64,000 bases of DNA from Chitinophagaceae bacterium (GTDB taxonomy: Bacteria; Bacteroidota; Bacteroidia; Cytophagales; Cytophagaceae): contig JAQBNU010000027.1 in assembly GCA_028288365.1 (NCBI GenBank), forward strand, positions 62,001 to 126,000, given 5' to 3'. The notes beneath the pieces are model-generated. The model saw only the letters and a list, made by a program, of their open reading frames with translations, did no database searches and was not told the origin of the DNA. How positions within the stretch are numbered: position 1 is the first letter of the stretch; each line of letters opens with the position of its first letter. The position numbers and the translations under genes are program-made. This document shows positions 50,550 through 60,673 of this stretch, in pieces.

Positions 50550-51623
50550 CTAAAGGAACAAAACCTTCTTGGATAAAAAATGTCCCAGGACCTCCGCTTC
50601 TTTCGCCAACAATTTATGTGTGGTAGAGTTGACCGGTTTGAAAAAAGTAGTTTCTAGTTGAATCTGATCTTTTTTGTTCGTGCGGTTCCAGATACCTATA
50701 CCTTGTCCGTTGACAAGGATAACGGGTCTGAAAATACCATTGCTGGAGAATGCGACCTTCTGGTGCTCCAGTGCCAGTGTGGCGCTGCGGTCTTTGTAAC
50801 TGATGATGAACTCATCAAAAGCAGGGAGAAAATGAGCGGAAGGTTTGGCAAGTGATGTCGTTTTCAGATGAGAAGGAAGCCAATAGATTTCATCGCCTAT
50901 TTTTTCCGTGATAAATTTTTCTTTGATTCCCTCCATCGCTTTTTTGGAATCGGTGAGTGAAAGACCTGACCACCAGGAAAAATCTTTTACCGTTGCCGGC
51001 GCGTGACTGGAAAAATAAATCGTGGCCAGTTTTACCAAGGCTTCGTCACGGTGCAGTTTTTTTGTGTGGGCGACTCGTTCATCCAGCAAGGCATAGGTTT
51101 GTTTTTTTTGTTTCACCCAACCACTGCAGGCAATGCCTTCCAGTTCGGCGCGCAACATGAAGTGTACGGCACGTTGCGGATCGACGATCATTTTATGTTG
51201 CTCCAGCACTGTCATCAATTCTTCCCGTGTCAGGTGGTGATTACCCGACAACGCTTTTTCAATCAAGCCGTTGCTTTTGGTATATGTTTTTTCCGTCAAC
51301 TCCAATGCCTTATCTCTGGATCGGGCAGAAGCTTTGATGTGAGGAGCGGTGAGCTCCAGCATCCAGCGGATGTTGTCAGCGGCCACCAAGTGCCAGGTTG
51401 GGCGTAGCACATGCGTGCGAAGGATGGAACCTTTGTGCAATGCTTTTTCTATTTCTTCTTCTGTGGTGTGCGGCAAACGTATACCGATCGCCCATTTGGA
51501 CATGGCGTAATCCTGTGCCTGTAGCGCGCCCATCCATTGAACAAGTGCTGTCGGCTTATTCAATGAACTTCTGCTAAGTTGCTGATTGCTGAGACGAAGG
51601 GAGGCGATGTCCTTAAGATTCAT
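50550..51623 (-). CDS. Winged-helix DNA-binding protein (HTH_42 / YcaQ-AlkZ related)
   Basis: A 357-residue cytoplasmic protein. ASLRLSNQQLSRSSLNKPTA and LVQWMGALQAQDYAMSKWAI begin the winged-helix module. GSILRTHVLRPTWHLVAADN carries the R-T-x-x-x-R-x-T-W-H line of the family. LTREELMTVLEQHKMI and DFSWWSGLSLTDSKKAMEGI are further winged helices, and FLPAFDEFIISYKDRSATL is a conserved C-terminal segment. Relatives AlkZ/YcaQ are DNA glycosylases for crosslinks with a catalytic QxQ. The QAQ at GALQAQDY fits that motif, so a repair role is plausible for this member. Confidence 0.85.
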   Translation of the reverse strand: MNLKDIASLRLSNQQLSRSSLNKPTALVQWMGALQAQDYAMSKWAIGIRLPHTTEEEIEKALHKGSILRTHVLRPTWHLVAADNIRWMLELTAPHIKASARSRDKALELTEKTYTKSNGLIEKALSGNHHLTREELMTVLEQHKMIVDPQRAVHFMLRAELEGIACSGWVKQKKQTYALLDERVAHTKKLHRDEALVKLATIYFSSHAPATVKDFSWWSGLSLTDSKKAMEGIKEKFITEKIGDEIYWLPSHLKTTSLAKPSAHFLPAFDEFIISYKDRSATLALEHQKVAFSSNGIFRPVILVNGQGIGIWNRTNKKDQIQLETTFFKPVNSTTHKLLAKEAEVLGHFLSKKVLFL

Positions 51624-51713
51624 AAGTTAGGGGTTGTTCCGGCTAAACGAAATGCGTTACTTTGTAATCCGGTTACTAGTATAATTGTATTTTAATTAAG
51701 ACGCTCCACTCTT

Positions 51714-53027
51714 ATGATGAAAAATTTCTCTTCCCGTTATACTTACTTTTTTCTTCTCGGTCTCTTTGCACTGAGTTTTACGACAAAGGTTTCAGCACAA
51801 TTGTGCAATAACCGAGTAGTAGCAGGATACCTGCCAGATTATAGAGATCCAAACACAGTTGATTTCACCAAACTCACCCATGCATACTTTGCGTTCCTTA
51901 CGGCAACAACAACGGGTGGTATCACGGCTCAACAATCGGCTCAAATAACAACAATGAATTCCTTTCTGACCAATGCCAATGCAGCAGGGACAAAAAAATT
52001 GGTCACGGTGGGATCTAGCAATATGTCTGGCATGACAGCCAATGTAACGCGTACACGTTTGTTTGCCGACTCTTTGAGAAAGTATTGTCAGCACCACGGC
52101 TTTGACGGTGCCGATATCGATTGGGAAGGTATTTCAAATGCGACAGACAGCACGCGCTACGCCTCTTTGGTGAAGGTGCTACACGATACGTTAACGAAAT
52201 ATAATTTAGAGTTGGTCCTCACGATTGGCTTTGGTGATTACTGGATGCAGTGGGTTTCGAATACCACTGTAAAACGGGCAAGCTTTATACAAATCATGGT
52301 ATATGATCAGACAGGTACCTGGGCACAGAGTCCTTTTGGAAATCCATCTACCTTTCAACATTTTCTGGACGCAGAAACCTATTGGGTCAACCGTGGCATT
52401 ACAAGAGATTTTATCGTAATGGGTTTACCCTTTTATGGCTATCAATTTGCGTCTACGGCTGGAGGCAATGCTACACCTTATACGTATGAGGCGATTCTCG
52501 AACGATTCCCGGACATGGACAGTTGCAGCAACGAAACAGCATGTAATGATTATACTTTTTTTGATGGACCAAATCTAATCCGTAAAAAAGTAAACTATGC
52601 CATTGCACAAGGATTCAAAGGGGTGTTCATTTGGGAAATGGGTCAGGATGCCAGCACTTGGGAAAAATCTTTGCACAGAAGAGTATGGGAAGAATACCAA
52701 CGTGCCTGTGCAGGTTTGTCTTACGACGACATCTGTACGACAGACCAGGAGCCTTGTGTAGCAACTTCAACGACAGATGCTCAGTCAACGGAACAAACGG
52801 TATGGTGTGAAACGAACGTAGGCATTTTACATTTTGCAGCTGATATTATTTCGCAAGGATCTTACCATCTTACCGTCACAGATGAGATGGGACGTGTGGT
52901 GTATAGTGACAATAACCTTCAGCAGCCTACTCTTACGCTACCGGGCAATTTACCAAACGCTGTATATGTAGTATACCTGACCAACGACAAACAAAAATAT
53001 ACCAGCAAGGTTTTGATTACACGTTAA
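51714..53027 (+). CDS. Secreted GH18 chitinase-like glycosidase with T9SS sorting domain
   Basis: A 437-residue protein. The signal peptide (MKNFSSRYTYFFLLGLFALS, cleaved after VSAQ) precedes a GH18 TIM barrel (about 28-340): NRVVAGYLPDYRDPNTVDF, the catalytic line FDGADIDWEGI with D131, D134, D136 and acid E138, FIQIMVYDQTG, VMGLPFYGYQF and GVFIWEMGQDAS. The DxxDxDxE motif is complete, so hydrolysis of chitin or related GlcNAc polymers is expected. The C-terminal 75 residues (TEQTVWCETNVGILHF through SKVLITR) are a type A sorting domain for surface attachment or secretion. A 29-bp palindrome follows the stop. Confidence 0.92.
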   Translation: MMKNFSSRYTYFFLLGLFALSFTTKVSAQLCNNRVVAGYLPDYRDPNTVDFTKLTHAYFAFLTATTTGGITAQQSAQITTMNSFLTNANAAGTKKLVTVGSSNMSGMTANVTRTRLFADSLRKYCQHHGFDGADIDWEGISNATDSTRYASLVKVLHDTLTKYNLELVLTIGFGDYWMQWVSNTTVKRASFIQIMVYDQTGTWAQSPFGNPSTFQHFLDAETYWVNRGITRDFIVMGLPFYGYQFASTAGGNATPYTYEAILERFPDMDSCSNETACNDYTFFDGPNLIRKKVNYAIAQGFKGVFIWEMGQDASTWEKSLHRRVWEEYQRACAGLSYDDICTTDQEPCVATSTTDAQSTEQTVWCETNVGILHFAADIISQGSYHLTVTDEMGRVVYSDNNLQQPTLTLPGNLPNAVYVVYLTNDKQKYTSKVLITR

Positions 53028-53030
53028 AAT

Positions 53031-53100
53031 AAAAGGGACGAGCCAGGAGGTACGAGTAACGTTATGTTTCATTACTCGTACCTCCTGGCTCGTCCCTTTT
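53031..53100. repeat. Family A palindrome with 29-bp perfect arms (bidirectional terminator-like)
   Basis: Arms at 53031-53059 (AAAAGGGACGAG.. start) and 53072-53100 (..CTCGTCCCTTTT end) are exact reverse complements around a 12-nt loop. It begins 4 bp after the chitinase stop and ends 4 bp before the GAPDH stop, so it is placed to end both transcripts; the outer A4/T4 tracts give a T tail either way. Confidence 0.92.
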
Positions 53101-53104
53101 ATCG

Positions 53105-54100
<996 letters not shown>

Positions 54101-54355
54101 CTAATTAAAATTAAAGGTGTGAAAAATGAATGATTTGGTTTTATAACAGAAGGAATGTCTTTTTAATTCAAATGGCGTTTGTTTTTAGGAGGTTGCTTTT
54201 TCATTGATTTGAAAATGATGAAGTTGAAGGTACTTCCAATGGGCTTATCCATGCGCTGTTTACAAATGAGTTTCTATTTTGTCTTGATAGAGAAATAGAC
54301 TATCCTTGAAAATTCCTGTTTTAGTTTTATCTTCATACTCTATCAGACTACTCTC

Positions 54356-55614
54356 ATGAAAAAAGAAAGATACATTTTCCTATTATTCATTTTTCTTTCA
54401 TTCACAACGCATGCACAAACAGTCAATGTAAGCACCGCGACACAACTGCAAACGGCCATCAATGCGGCTACACCAGGACAGACCATTGTATTGGCAGATG
54501 GCGTTTACATTCGTTCCGGTGGATTTTATGTGAATGCAGGTATCAACGGTACAGCGGCACAGCGGCACAGCCTATTACGCTGGTAGGAAATGCCAACACC
54601 ATTATTTCGTCGGCTAACTTAAACACGGGTTATGGTTTTGCTTTGAAGGGAAACAACTATTGGGTGTTGAATGGCTTCGCCATTTACAATTCTAAAAAAG
54701 GATTGGTGCTGGATAACAGTCACCACAATGACATCAAAAATATCAACGTCAATAAAATTGGAGATGAAGGCATTCACCTGCGCACCTACAGCTCATTCAA
54801 TACCGTAGAAAATTGTTATGTCGATTCAACTGGCATCGTATCTACTGGTACGGGAGAAGGTATGTACGTGGGTTCCGCGACCAGCAACTGGGCCACGTAT
54901 ACCGGAGGAGATCCTGATACGTGCAATTATAATGTATTGACAGGAAATTCATTTGGTGCACACATCGTATCTGAAAATATAGACATTAAAGAAGGCACAT
55001 CACACGGTACGATTTCTTATAATACCTTCAATGGTGCAGGACTAAACGGGCAGAACTATGCAGACTCCTGGTTGGACATGAAAGGAAGTTATTATAGCAT
55101 AGCTTGCAACACAGGCGCCAATACGATTGCAGACGGTTTACAATCGCACATCAATTACACAGGTTTCGGAGATTACAATATTTTTTCAGGCAATGACTTA
55201 ACTGTGGGCTCAACAGGTTACGGTATCAATGTTGCCACCTCTTCCAGCAACGGTACAGCGACACATAATGTGGTATGCTCCAACAATACGGTGAGTGCGG
55301 GTGCTGTAGGTTTAACGAATGTGACCACTCAAACATGTTCCGGTGCTTCTTGTCTGGTGACAAGTGTTGCTTCTCCTGCTGAAACTTCTTTGTACAACCT
55401 TTCTCCCAATCCCGCCAACGATCACATCACGGTGAACTTGTCAAAAGAGAATACAGCTACGTCTTATGTGATCACCGATGTATTAGGGCAAGTAAAAAAA
55501 TCAGGAAACTTCGATTCCTTTTCTGTACATATTGACATTCAGGAATTGGTGCATGGCATGTATATCTTTACGCTTTCGAATACCAATAGTAGCGTACGTT
55601 TTATTAAACAATAA
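54356..55614 (+). pseudogene. Beta-helix (pectate/polysaccharide-lyase-like) protein with T9SS domain, split by an 8-bp tandem duplication
   Basis: The first frame (MKKERYIFLLFIFLSFTTHA signal, then VNVSTATQLQTAINAATPGQ) ends at 54586. ACAGCGGC occurs twice in tandem (54551-54558, 54559-54566). Removing one copy restores a single frame: GINGTAAQPITLVGNANT joined to GYGFALKGNNYWVLNGFAIY and on to 55614, about 416 residues in all. The body is a right-handed beta helix (NNYWVLNGFAIYNSKKGLVL, GDEGIHLRTYSSFNTVENCY) like chondroitinase-B or pectate lyases. It ends in a type A sorting domain (LYNLSPNPANDHITVNLSKE). The allele is out of frame here; slippage could restore it. Confidence 0.85.
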
Positions 55615-55616
55615 AA

Positions 55617-56366
55617 TTACCCAATAAACCGCTGCATCAGCGCTTCTTTTTTATTCGGAGATACATCCACATAAGACTGATCGCTCATGATGAGCTGACC
55701 TCCTTTGCCTTTGAGGTATTTGGTGACGTGTTGAATGTTGATGAGATGCGATTTGTGTACGCGCACGAAGTTGTAATCTTCCAACATGGTTTCGTAATGT
55801 TTCAGCGTACGACAGATCATGATTTTGCGATTGCCGGTGAGAATGAAATCCGTAAAATTATCGTTGGCTTCGCAACGAATGATTTCTTTGACCTGGATCA
55901 CTTCAAATCCATCCAATAGAGGGAGCACAATTTTTTGCGACTGTTTATTTTCTGCATGGATATTTTCCACTAAAATTTTCGTATGCAAAATTTCCTGGTG
56001 ATCGTCTTTCTGTTTTTTTATTTTTTCAACTGCGGCAATCAACTCGTCGATTTCAATCGGTTTTAAAATATAATAAGCAGCACTCAGGTTCAGCGCTTTC
56101 AGCGCGTAGTTACTGAAGGCGGTTACGAACACCGTTTCAAAAGAAATGTCGGGCACTTGTTCCAGCAAATCAAAGGCATTGCCGTAAGGCATTTCTACAT
56201 CGAGAAATACAATGTCAGGATGGTGCTGACGAATGGCTTCAATGCCCTGCTTCACCGAATTGGCCTGCGCCATCAACTCTACATCGGGACAGTAGCGCGA
56301 TAAGTAGTTCTTCAGCGTGTCTCGGCTGGCTTCTTCGTCATCGACTATAATGGCTCTAAGCTTCAT
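55617..56366 (-). CDS. LytTR-family response regulator
   Basis: A 249-residue regulator. ATG at 56366 (MKLRAIIVDDEEASRDTLKN) is preferred to an upstream ATG that would add 22 residues inside the kinase gene. The receiver has D9/D10 and phospho-acceptor D56 in IVFLDVEMPYGNAFD, T in VFVTAFSNYALKAL and K in AYYILKPIEIDEL. LytTR domain: IVLPLLDGFEVIQVKEIIRC, EANDNFTDFILTGNRKIMIC, FVRVHKSHLINIQHVTKYLK. Its start overlaps the kinase stop by 11 bp. It ends 2 bp from the stop of the convergent beta-helix pseudogene. Confidence 0.94.
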   Translation of the reverse strand: MKLRAIIVDDEEASRDTLKNYLSRYCPDVELMAQANSVKQGIEAIRQHHPDIVFLDVEMPYGNAFDLLEQVPDISFETVFVTAFSNYALKALNLSAAYYILKPIEIDELIAAVEKIKKQKDDHQEILHTKILVENIHAENKQSQKIVLPLLDGFEVIQVKEIIRCEANDNFTDFILTGNRKIMICRTLKHYETMLEDYNFVRVHKSHLINIQHVTKYLKGKGGQLIMSDQSYVDVSPNKKEALMQRFIG

Positions 56367-58305
56367 GCAGGAGGTGTGGGGTTTGTGTGATGTGTACCGT
56401 AACTTTTGTTCCGCTGCCATTGATTGGATCAAGGTCTTCTATGCTGACGCGCATCCTGGTCTTGTACAATTCATTGATGATGGCAATGCGAGCTGCTGTA
56501 TTTTTTAATCCGATAGAATCTTTGTCTTTCTGATTAGGCGTTTTCAATTCCTGTGATTTTTTTCTGCCGATGCCGTTGTCAGAGATAATCACGACTAGCT
56601 CTTCCCCTAAAGGCTGTATGTTTACCTGCAATTGTCCTTTCTCTTCTTTGTAGCGCAAGCCGTGCCAAATGGCGTTTTCAATATAAGGCTGAATAAGCAT
56701 GGGTGGTATGTGTATTTGCTCCATCGATAAATCTTCGGACACCGTCAAGGTATAATCAAATTTATCTTTAAAGCGTGCATGTTCAAGCGAAAGGTACAAT
56801 TGCAGAATGCTCAATTCAGTAGACAAACTGATGAATTCGTATCTGGAGTTTTCCATCACGGTGCGCATCAGTTTGGAGAAATCCGATAGGTATTTGTTGG
56901 CGGAACGTTCGTCGCTTTTAGAAATAAAATTATTGACAGAGTTTAAGGCATTGAAAATAAAATGCGGATTCATCTGACCGCGCAACGAACGCAGTACCAG
57001 CGATTGACTGGCCACTCTTCTTTTTTTAGAATTGAGGTATACGATCCAGGAACTGACCATCACAATCAACAAACCAAGAATCAAGGCATAGATGACCAGA
57101 CGAAAAAACTTCTTTTCTTCTTTGAGCAATTGAATGGTGGCATCATTCAATTGCATGTCTTTTTCCAATAGATCTATTTGTTTTTGTTTCAGAGAAAGCT
57201 CCTCGTTGAAGCTTAAGATGGTGTTGATTTTTTCTTCTCTGGAACTCAACAGGGAGTCTTTCGCCTCCACATACAATTGATAATGTTCCAGTGCTTTGGA
57301 AAAATTTTGTTTTTGTTTATATACAGAAGAAAGCGCTTCCTGCGATTTGGCCTCGACTTCCAGCTGTCCACTTTGTTTGGAAAGGGAAGCACTTTTTTCT
57401 AAATAGGTCAACGCTTGCTCTGGTTTTTTCTGTGTCAGGTACAACTGTCCGATTTCTAAATAATCTTCTGCGAGGGCTTCTTTGTCGTTGCGCTTATCGT
57501 TGACGTCTGCTTTCTTTTTTCTCAACTCCAATTCATCAGCCGTTTTTCCTTCCAGCTTCAACGTATTGATCATGTTTTTGTAAGAGATATCTAGTTCTTT
57601 TTCGTCCTGGTGTTCGATGGCAATGTCTTGCGAACTTTGGTAGGCTTCCTTCGCGGCTTCTGCTTTGTTTTGCTGGATGTAGACATCACCAATGTTGTTG
57701 TGCGCCTCCATTTCACCGGACTTGTTTTGTTTTTTTCTTTCTTTGCGGAGTACGTCTTTATAAATGGTTAAGGCTTCTTCTGTCTTGCCTTGTAATTTGT
57801 ATACGTTAGCAATATGATTTTTCATGTTCAATACCTGATCCGGATTTTTTTGATCTTCGGCTTCCAGGTGTCCGTTTGTATATTGATTTAAAGCTTCGTC
57901 GTAGTTCTTGTTTTTTTCATACGCTTCTCCCAATTGCTCGCGTAAGCTTAAGGCTTGTGCACGCTTATTTTCTTTTTGAAAAATCAACAGCGCTTTCGTG
58001 TAAAAATTAATGGCTTGCACATAAAGTGTTTGATTGACATTTAAATTTCCCAATACCACATAGGTGTTAGCTTCTCCTATTTTATCACCTTCTTTTAAAC
58101 TGATGTTTAATGCTTCTTCTAAGTAATCTAGTGCGGCATTAGGATCTTTGGGAGATATACTTTCCGCTTTTTGCAATAAGGAAGGCACACTGTTTTGTTC
58201 GCGCTTTGAGGAAGGAGCGACAGAGGATTTCATCCGTTTCTGCTGGCTGTAGGCAAAGAGTGGAAGGAGTAGGCAAAGAAGAAAACAGATGCGTTTCGAA
58301 AGCAT
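56356..58305 (-). CDS. TPR-containing LytS-type sensor histidine kinase
   Basis: A 649-residue kinase. ATG at 58305 (MLSKRICFLLCLLLPLFAYS) gives a signal peptide. Residues about 45-370 are TPRs (GNLNVNQTLYVQAINFYTKA, QGKTEEALTIYKDVLRKERK, AEAAKEAYQSSQDIA) forming a periplasmic sensor. A coiled coil (SLKQKQIDLLEKDMQLNDAT) and one membrane helix (LVIYALILGLLIVMVSSWIV) follow. The kinase core has H448 in QMNPHFIFNALNSVNNFIS and an HATPase with MLIQPYIENAIWHGLRYKEE and ISDNGIGRKKSQELK. It is paired with the LytTR regulator by overlap. TPR-type LytS kinases are a Bacteroidota speciality; the signal is unknown. Confidence 0.93.
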   Translation of the reverse strand: MLSKRICFLLCLLLPLFAYSQQKRMKSSVAPSSKREQNSVPSLLQKAESISPKDPNAALDYLEEALNISLKEGDKIGEANTYVVLGNLNVNQTLYVQAINFYTKALLIFQKENKRAQALSLREQLGEAYEKNKNYDEALNQYTNGHLEAEDQKNPDQVLNMKNHIANVYKLQGKTEEALTIYKDVLRKERKKQNKSGEMEAHNNIGDVYIQQNKAEAAKEAYQSSQDIAIEHQDEKELDISYKNMINTLKLEGKTADELELRKKKADVNDKRNDKEALAEDYLEIGQLYLTQKKPEQALTYLEKSASLSKQSGQLEVEAKSQEALSSVYKQKQNFSKALEHYQLYVEAKDSLLSSREEKINTILSFNEELSLKQKQIDLLEKDMQLNDATIQLLKEEKKFFRLVIYALILGLLIVMVSSWIVYLNSKKRRVASQSLVLRSLRGQMNPHFIFNALNSVNNFISKSDERSANKYLSDFSKLMRTVMENSRYEFISLSTELSILQLYLSLEHARFKDKFDYTLTVSEDLSMEQIHIPPMLIQPYIENAIWHGLRYKEEKGQLQVNIQPLGEELVVIISDNGIGRKKSQELKTPNQKDKDSIGLKNTAARIAIINELYKTRMRVSIEDLDPINGSGTKVTVHITQTPHLLHEA

Positions 58306-58489
58306 GTGATAGGGTTCTATTACCAACAAATGTACTGGATAATCAGTTATTTAGATGCGCAAAAGCGGATAAAAATTTCCCTCAGTGAGAAGAGCCTTTC
58401 GCGGAGTGAAAGCTGTAGTTGCCTAAGTCTGCGTTTTCGAATATCAGTGGACTGCGTAAGTTCAATTCATAAACCAAAACGAAGGTCCC

Positions 58490-59689
58490 ATGAAAAAGCC
58501 CATTCATTTCAAATCATACCTGTTGCTTGCTGCTGCTTTAACAGGCGCTATGGTGTTGTTCTATGCAGGAAACGGAACAGCCAAATCTCAACGGGAAAAA
58601 ACGTTTGTGCTGTGTCACAAACCTGCACAACCGGTGGATCACACGCAAACGGCAGCGACAAAAAAAATAAAACTGGCGTTGCTGCTCGATACGAGCAACA
58701 GCATGGATGGCTTGATCAATCAGGCCAAGTCGCAACTGTGGACGATTGTCAATGAATTGGCTACTGCTAAATGTGACGAAGCGAAACCGGAGGTACAAAT
58801 CGCTTTGTACGAATACGGAAACGATCGTTTGCCTGCGAGCGAAGGATACATTCGCTTGGTGACACCATTAACCAATGACCTCGATAAAATTTCTCAGGAC
58901 TTGTTTGCTTTGCAAACCAACGGTGGCAGCGAGTTTTGCGGACAGGTCATTCAAACGGCCTGCAAGCAATTGGATTGGTCCACAGACGGAGGTGATTTAC
59001 AAATCATTTTCATTGCAGGCAACGAACCCTTTACACAAGGTTCTATCAATTACCAAACCTCCTGCTCTGATGCGAAGCGTAAAAACATTGTGGTGAATAC
59101 CATCTTCTGCGGAGACTTTCAGGAAGGCATCAATATCTCTTGGAAAAATGGAGCAGACCTCACGCAAGGTACCTATGCGAGTATAGAACAAAATTCTAAA
59201 ACGGTTTTCATTCCTTCTCCTTACGACGATAAAATTGATCAGTTGAATACACAGTTGAACAATACCTACATCGAATACGGAAGAGAAGGCAGACAGAAAA
59301 AAGCAGAACAGGAAATACAAGATGTGAATGCAGAAAGTTATGGCAATGCCAATAAAGTGAACCGTGCCGTTTCTAAATCGACACACGTTTATAAAAACAA
59401 ATCGTGGGACATGGTAGATGCCTCAGAAGACAAAGAGTTTGATGTGACGAAGGTGACGAAAGACCAATTGCCGGAAGCGATGAAAAACATGACAGACGAT
59501 CAGAAGAAAGATTATGTCAAACAAAAAACAGTGGAGCGCGAAAAAATAAAAACAGAAATTCAGGACCTCAACAAAAAGCGTTCTGAATACATTGCCAGCA
59601 AACAAAAAACAGAAGATACTAACATGCTGGATAAGTCCATGATCAATGCTATCAAGACACAGGCGGAGAAAAAGAATTTCAAATTTTAA
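58490..59689 (+). CDS. Exported von Willebrand factor A domain protein
   Basis: A 399-residue protein. The N-terminal hydrophobic stretch SYLLLAAALTGAMVLFYAG is a signal anchor or signal peptide. The vWA domain starts at about residue 60 (IKLALLLDTSNSMDGLINQA) with an intact MIDAS start D67-x-S69-x-S71, plus Thr (LVTPLTNDLDKIS) and Asp (WSTDGGDLQIIFIAGNEPF) candidates for the rest of the metal site. The C-terminal 140 residues are charged and helical (KDQLPEAMKNMTDDQKKDYV, VEREKIKTEIQDLNKKRSEY) and probably form a coiled coil. Metal-dependent protein binding in the periplasm is inferred. A shared terminator follows. Confidence 0.85.
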   Translation: MKKPIHFKSYLLLAAALTGAMVLFYAGNGTAKSQREKTFVLCHKPAQPVDHTQTAATKKIKLALLLDTSNSMDGLINQAKSQLWTIVNELATAKCDEAKPEVQIALYEYGNDRLPASEGYIRLVTPLTNDLDKISQDLFALQTNGGSEFCGQVIQTACKQLDWSTDGGDLQIIFIAGNEPFTQGSINYQTSCSDAKRKNIVVNTIFCGDFQEGINISWKNGADLTQGTYASIEQNSKTVFIPSPYDDKIDQLNTQLNNTYIEYGREGRQKKAEQEIQDVNAESYGNANKVNRAVSKSTHVYKNKSWDMVDASEDKEFDVTKVTKDQLPEAMKNMTDDQKKDYVKQKTVEREKIKTEIQDLNKKRSEYIASKQKTEDTNMLDKSMINAIKTQAEKKNFKF

Positions 59690-59705
59690 TAATTGAATGA
59701 TAAAG

Positions 59706-59733
59706 CAAGAAAACGCTGGCAGGCGTTTTCTTG
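59706..59733. terminator. Bidirectional terminator between vWA and CDF genes
   Basis: The 11-bp perfect stem CAAGAAAACGC (59706-59716) / GCGTTTTCTTG (59723-59733) has a 6-nt loop between convergent genes, with T-rich DNA on the plus side. Confidence 0.8.
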
Positions 59734-60627
59734 TTATTCAGAATAATGATAACTCAATTTATTTTTAGGCGCTACCTGATCCATTATGCCCTGGCATGTA
59801 TCAGCGGCTGCTATCAGGGTTTCTATGCTTAGGGGCTGATGGATTTTATCTTCTATTTCAAAATTCACCCACAACACACCGGCTACATTAACGATGGTGA
59901 AATGTGTAGCATACAAAGAAAAAATAGGAACAGCGGCAATGAATTGTTCAATCAATTGCTGCTGTGTTTTTTTATCGACAGAGGAGACAGAAAGCAATTG
60001 CATGTTTTCAACAAATAACCTCACCGGATTCACACACATATAAATGGAAAAGAAAATGCAAACCACCGGATCAACATAACTCGAGAACAGCCCATAACCG
60101 TTGCGTTGGAGTGCATAAGAGAAAGCAAAAGCACCGATGATGGAAATGTTGGAGATGGTATCTATCCTCCATTCGAGCGCATCTGTTTTTAGCAGAGAAG
60201 AATTTAATTTAACAGAGACTCTTTGCAAATAAATCGAACAAAAAGAATTTAAAATAAGTGTAACGCCGGAGTATAAAAATAAAATACCGTGTTCCGCAGC
60301 AGGAGGACCAGAGAAGATAGATCCCACAGACTCTCCGATGGCTTTGATACAAATCAAAATGATCATCAGGTTGCGGATCAAATTGAGAATGGGAATGAAC
60401 CCGGAATAACCCAGTGGATGTGTTTCAGATCCAGGCCTCTCTTGCAAGCGCGATACGTAGATCGTCACAAGACCAATGATACCGCTGATGACGTACGAAC
60501 TGGCATCCAGTTCTACGATGTTGGAGTTGGTCAGCTCGTTAAACACCAATCCCCAAATCATTAAGAGGACAACAAAGGTTAAAGAAAGTTTTAAGTTTTT
60601 ACGTTCGTAAAGGTAAGTATTCACCAT
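59734..60627 (-). CDS. Cation diffusion facilitator (CDF) family transporter, atypical metal site
   Basis: A 297-residue inner-membrane protein with about six membrane segments (LKLSLTFVVLLMIWGLVF, SSYVISGIIGLVTIYVSRL, ILNLIRNLMIILICIKAIG and more), then a cytoplasmic ferredoxin-like domain (SIETLIAAADTCQGIMDQVA). THPLGYSGFIPILN matches the HP-x-G-Y loop after TM2 of CDF proteins. In TM2 the usual DxxxD is LDASSYVI, with only the first Asp; in TM5 the usual HxxxD is EWRID. These changes suggest a substrate other than zinc or altered transport. A 19-bp perfect palindrome lies 10 bp upstream of the start. Confidence 0.85.
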   Translation of the reverse strand: MVNTYLYERKNLKLSLTFVVLLMIWGLVFNELTNSNIVELDASSYVISGIIGLVTIYVSRLQERPGSETHPLGYSGFIPILNLIRNLMIILICIKAIGESVGSIFSGPPAAEHGILFLYSGVTLILNSFCSIYLQRVSVKLNSSLLKTDALEWRIDTISNISIIGAFAFSYALQRNGYGLFSSYVDPVVCIFFSIYMCVNPVRLFVENMQLLSVSSVDKKTQQQLIEQFIAAVPIFSLYATHFTIVNVAGVLWVNFEIEDKIHQPLSIETLIAAADTCQGIMDQVAPKNKLSYHYSE

Positions 60628-60636
60628 CGCATAGTG

Positions 60637-60655
60637 TGGTCAAATTATTTGACCA
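60637..60655. promoter_or_regulatory. Perfect 19-bp palindrome upstream of the CDF gene
   Basis: Arms TGGTCAAAT and ATTTGACCA around a central T sit 10 bp upstream of the CDF start codon, inside its promoter or leader. The short symmetric form is typical of a TetR- or MarR-type operator rather than a terminator. No regulator gene is adjacent. Confidence 0.6.
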
Positions 60656-60673
60656 AATTAGAAAAATAAAACG

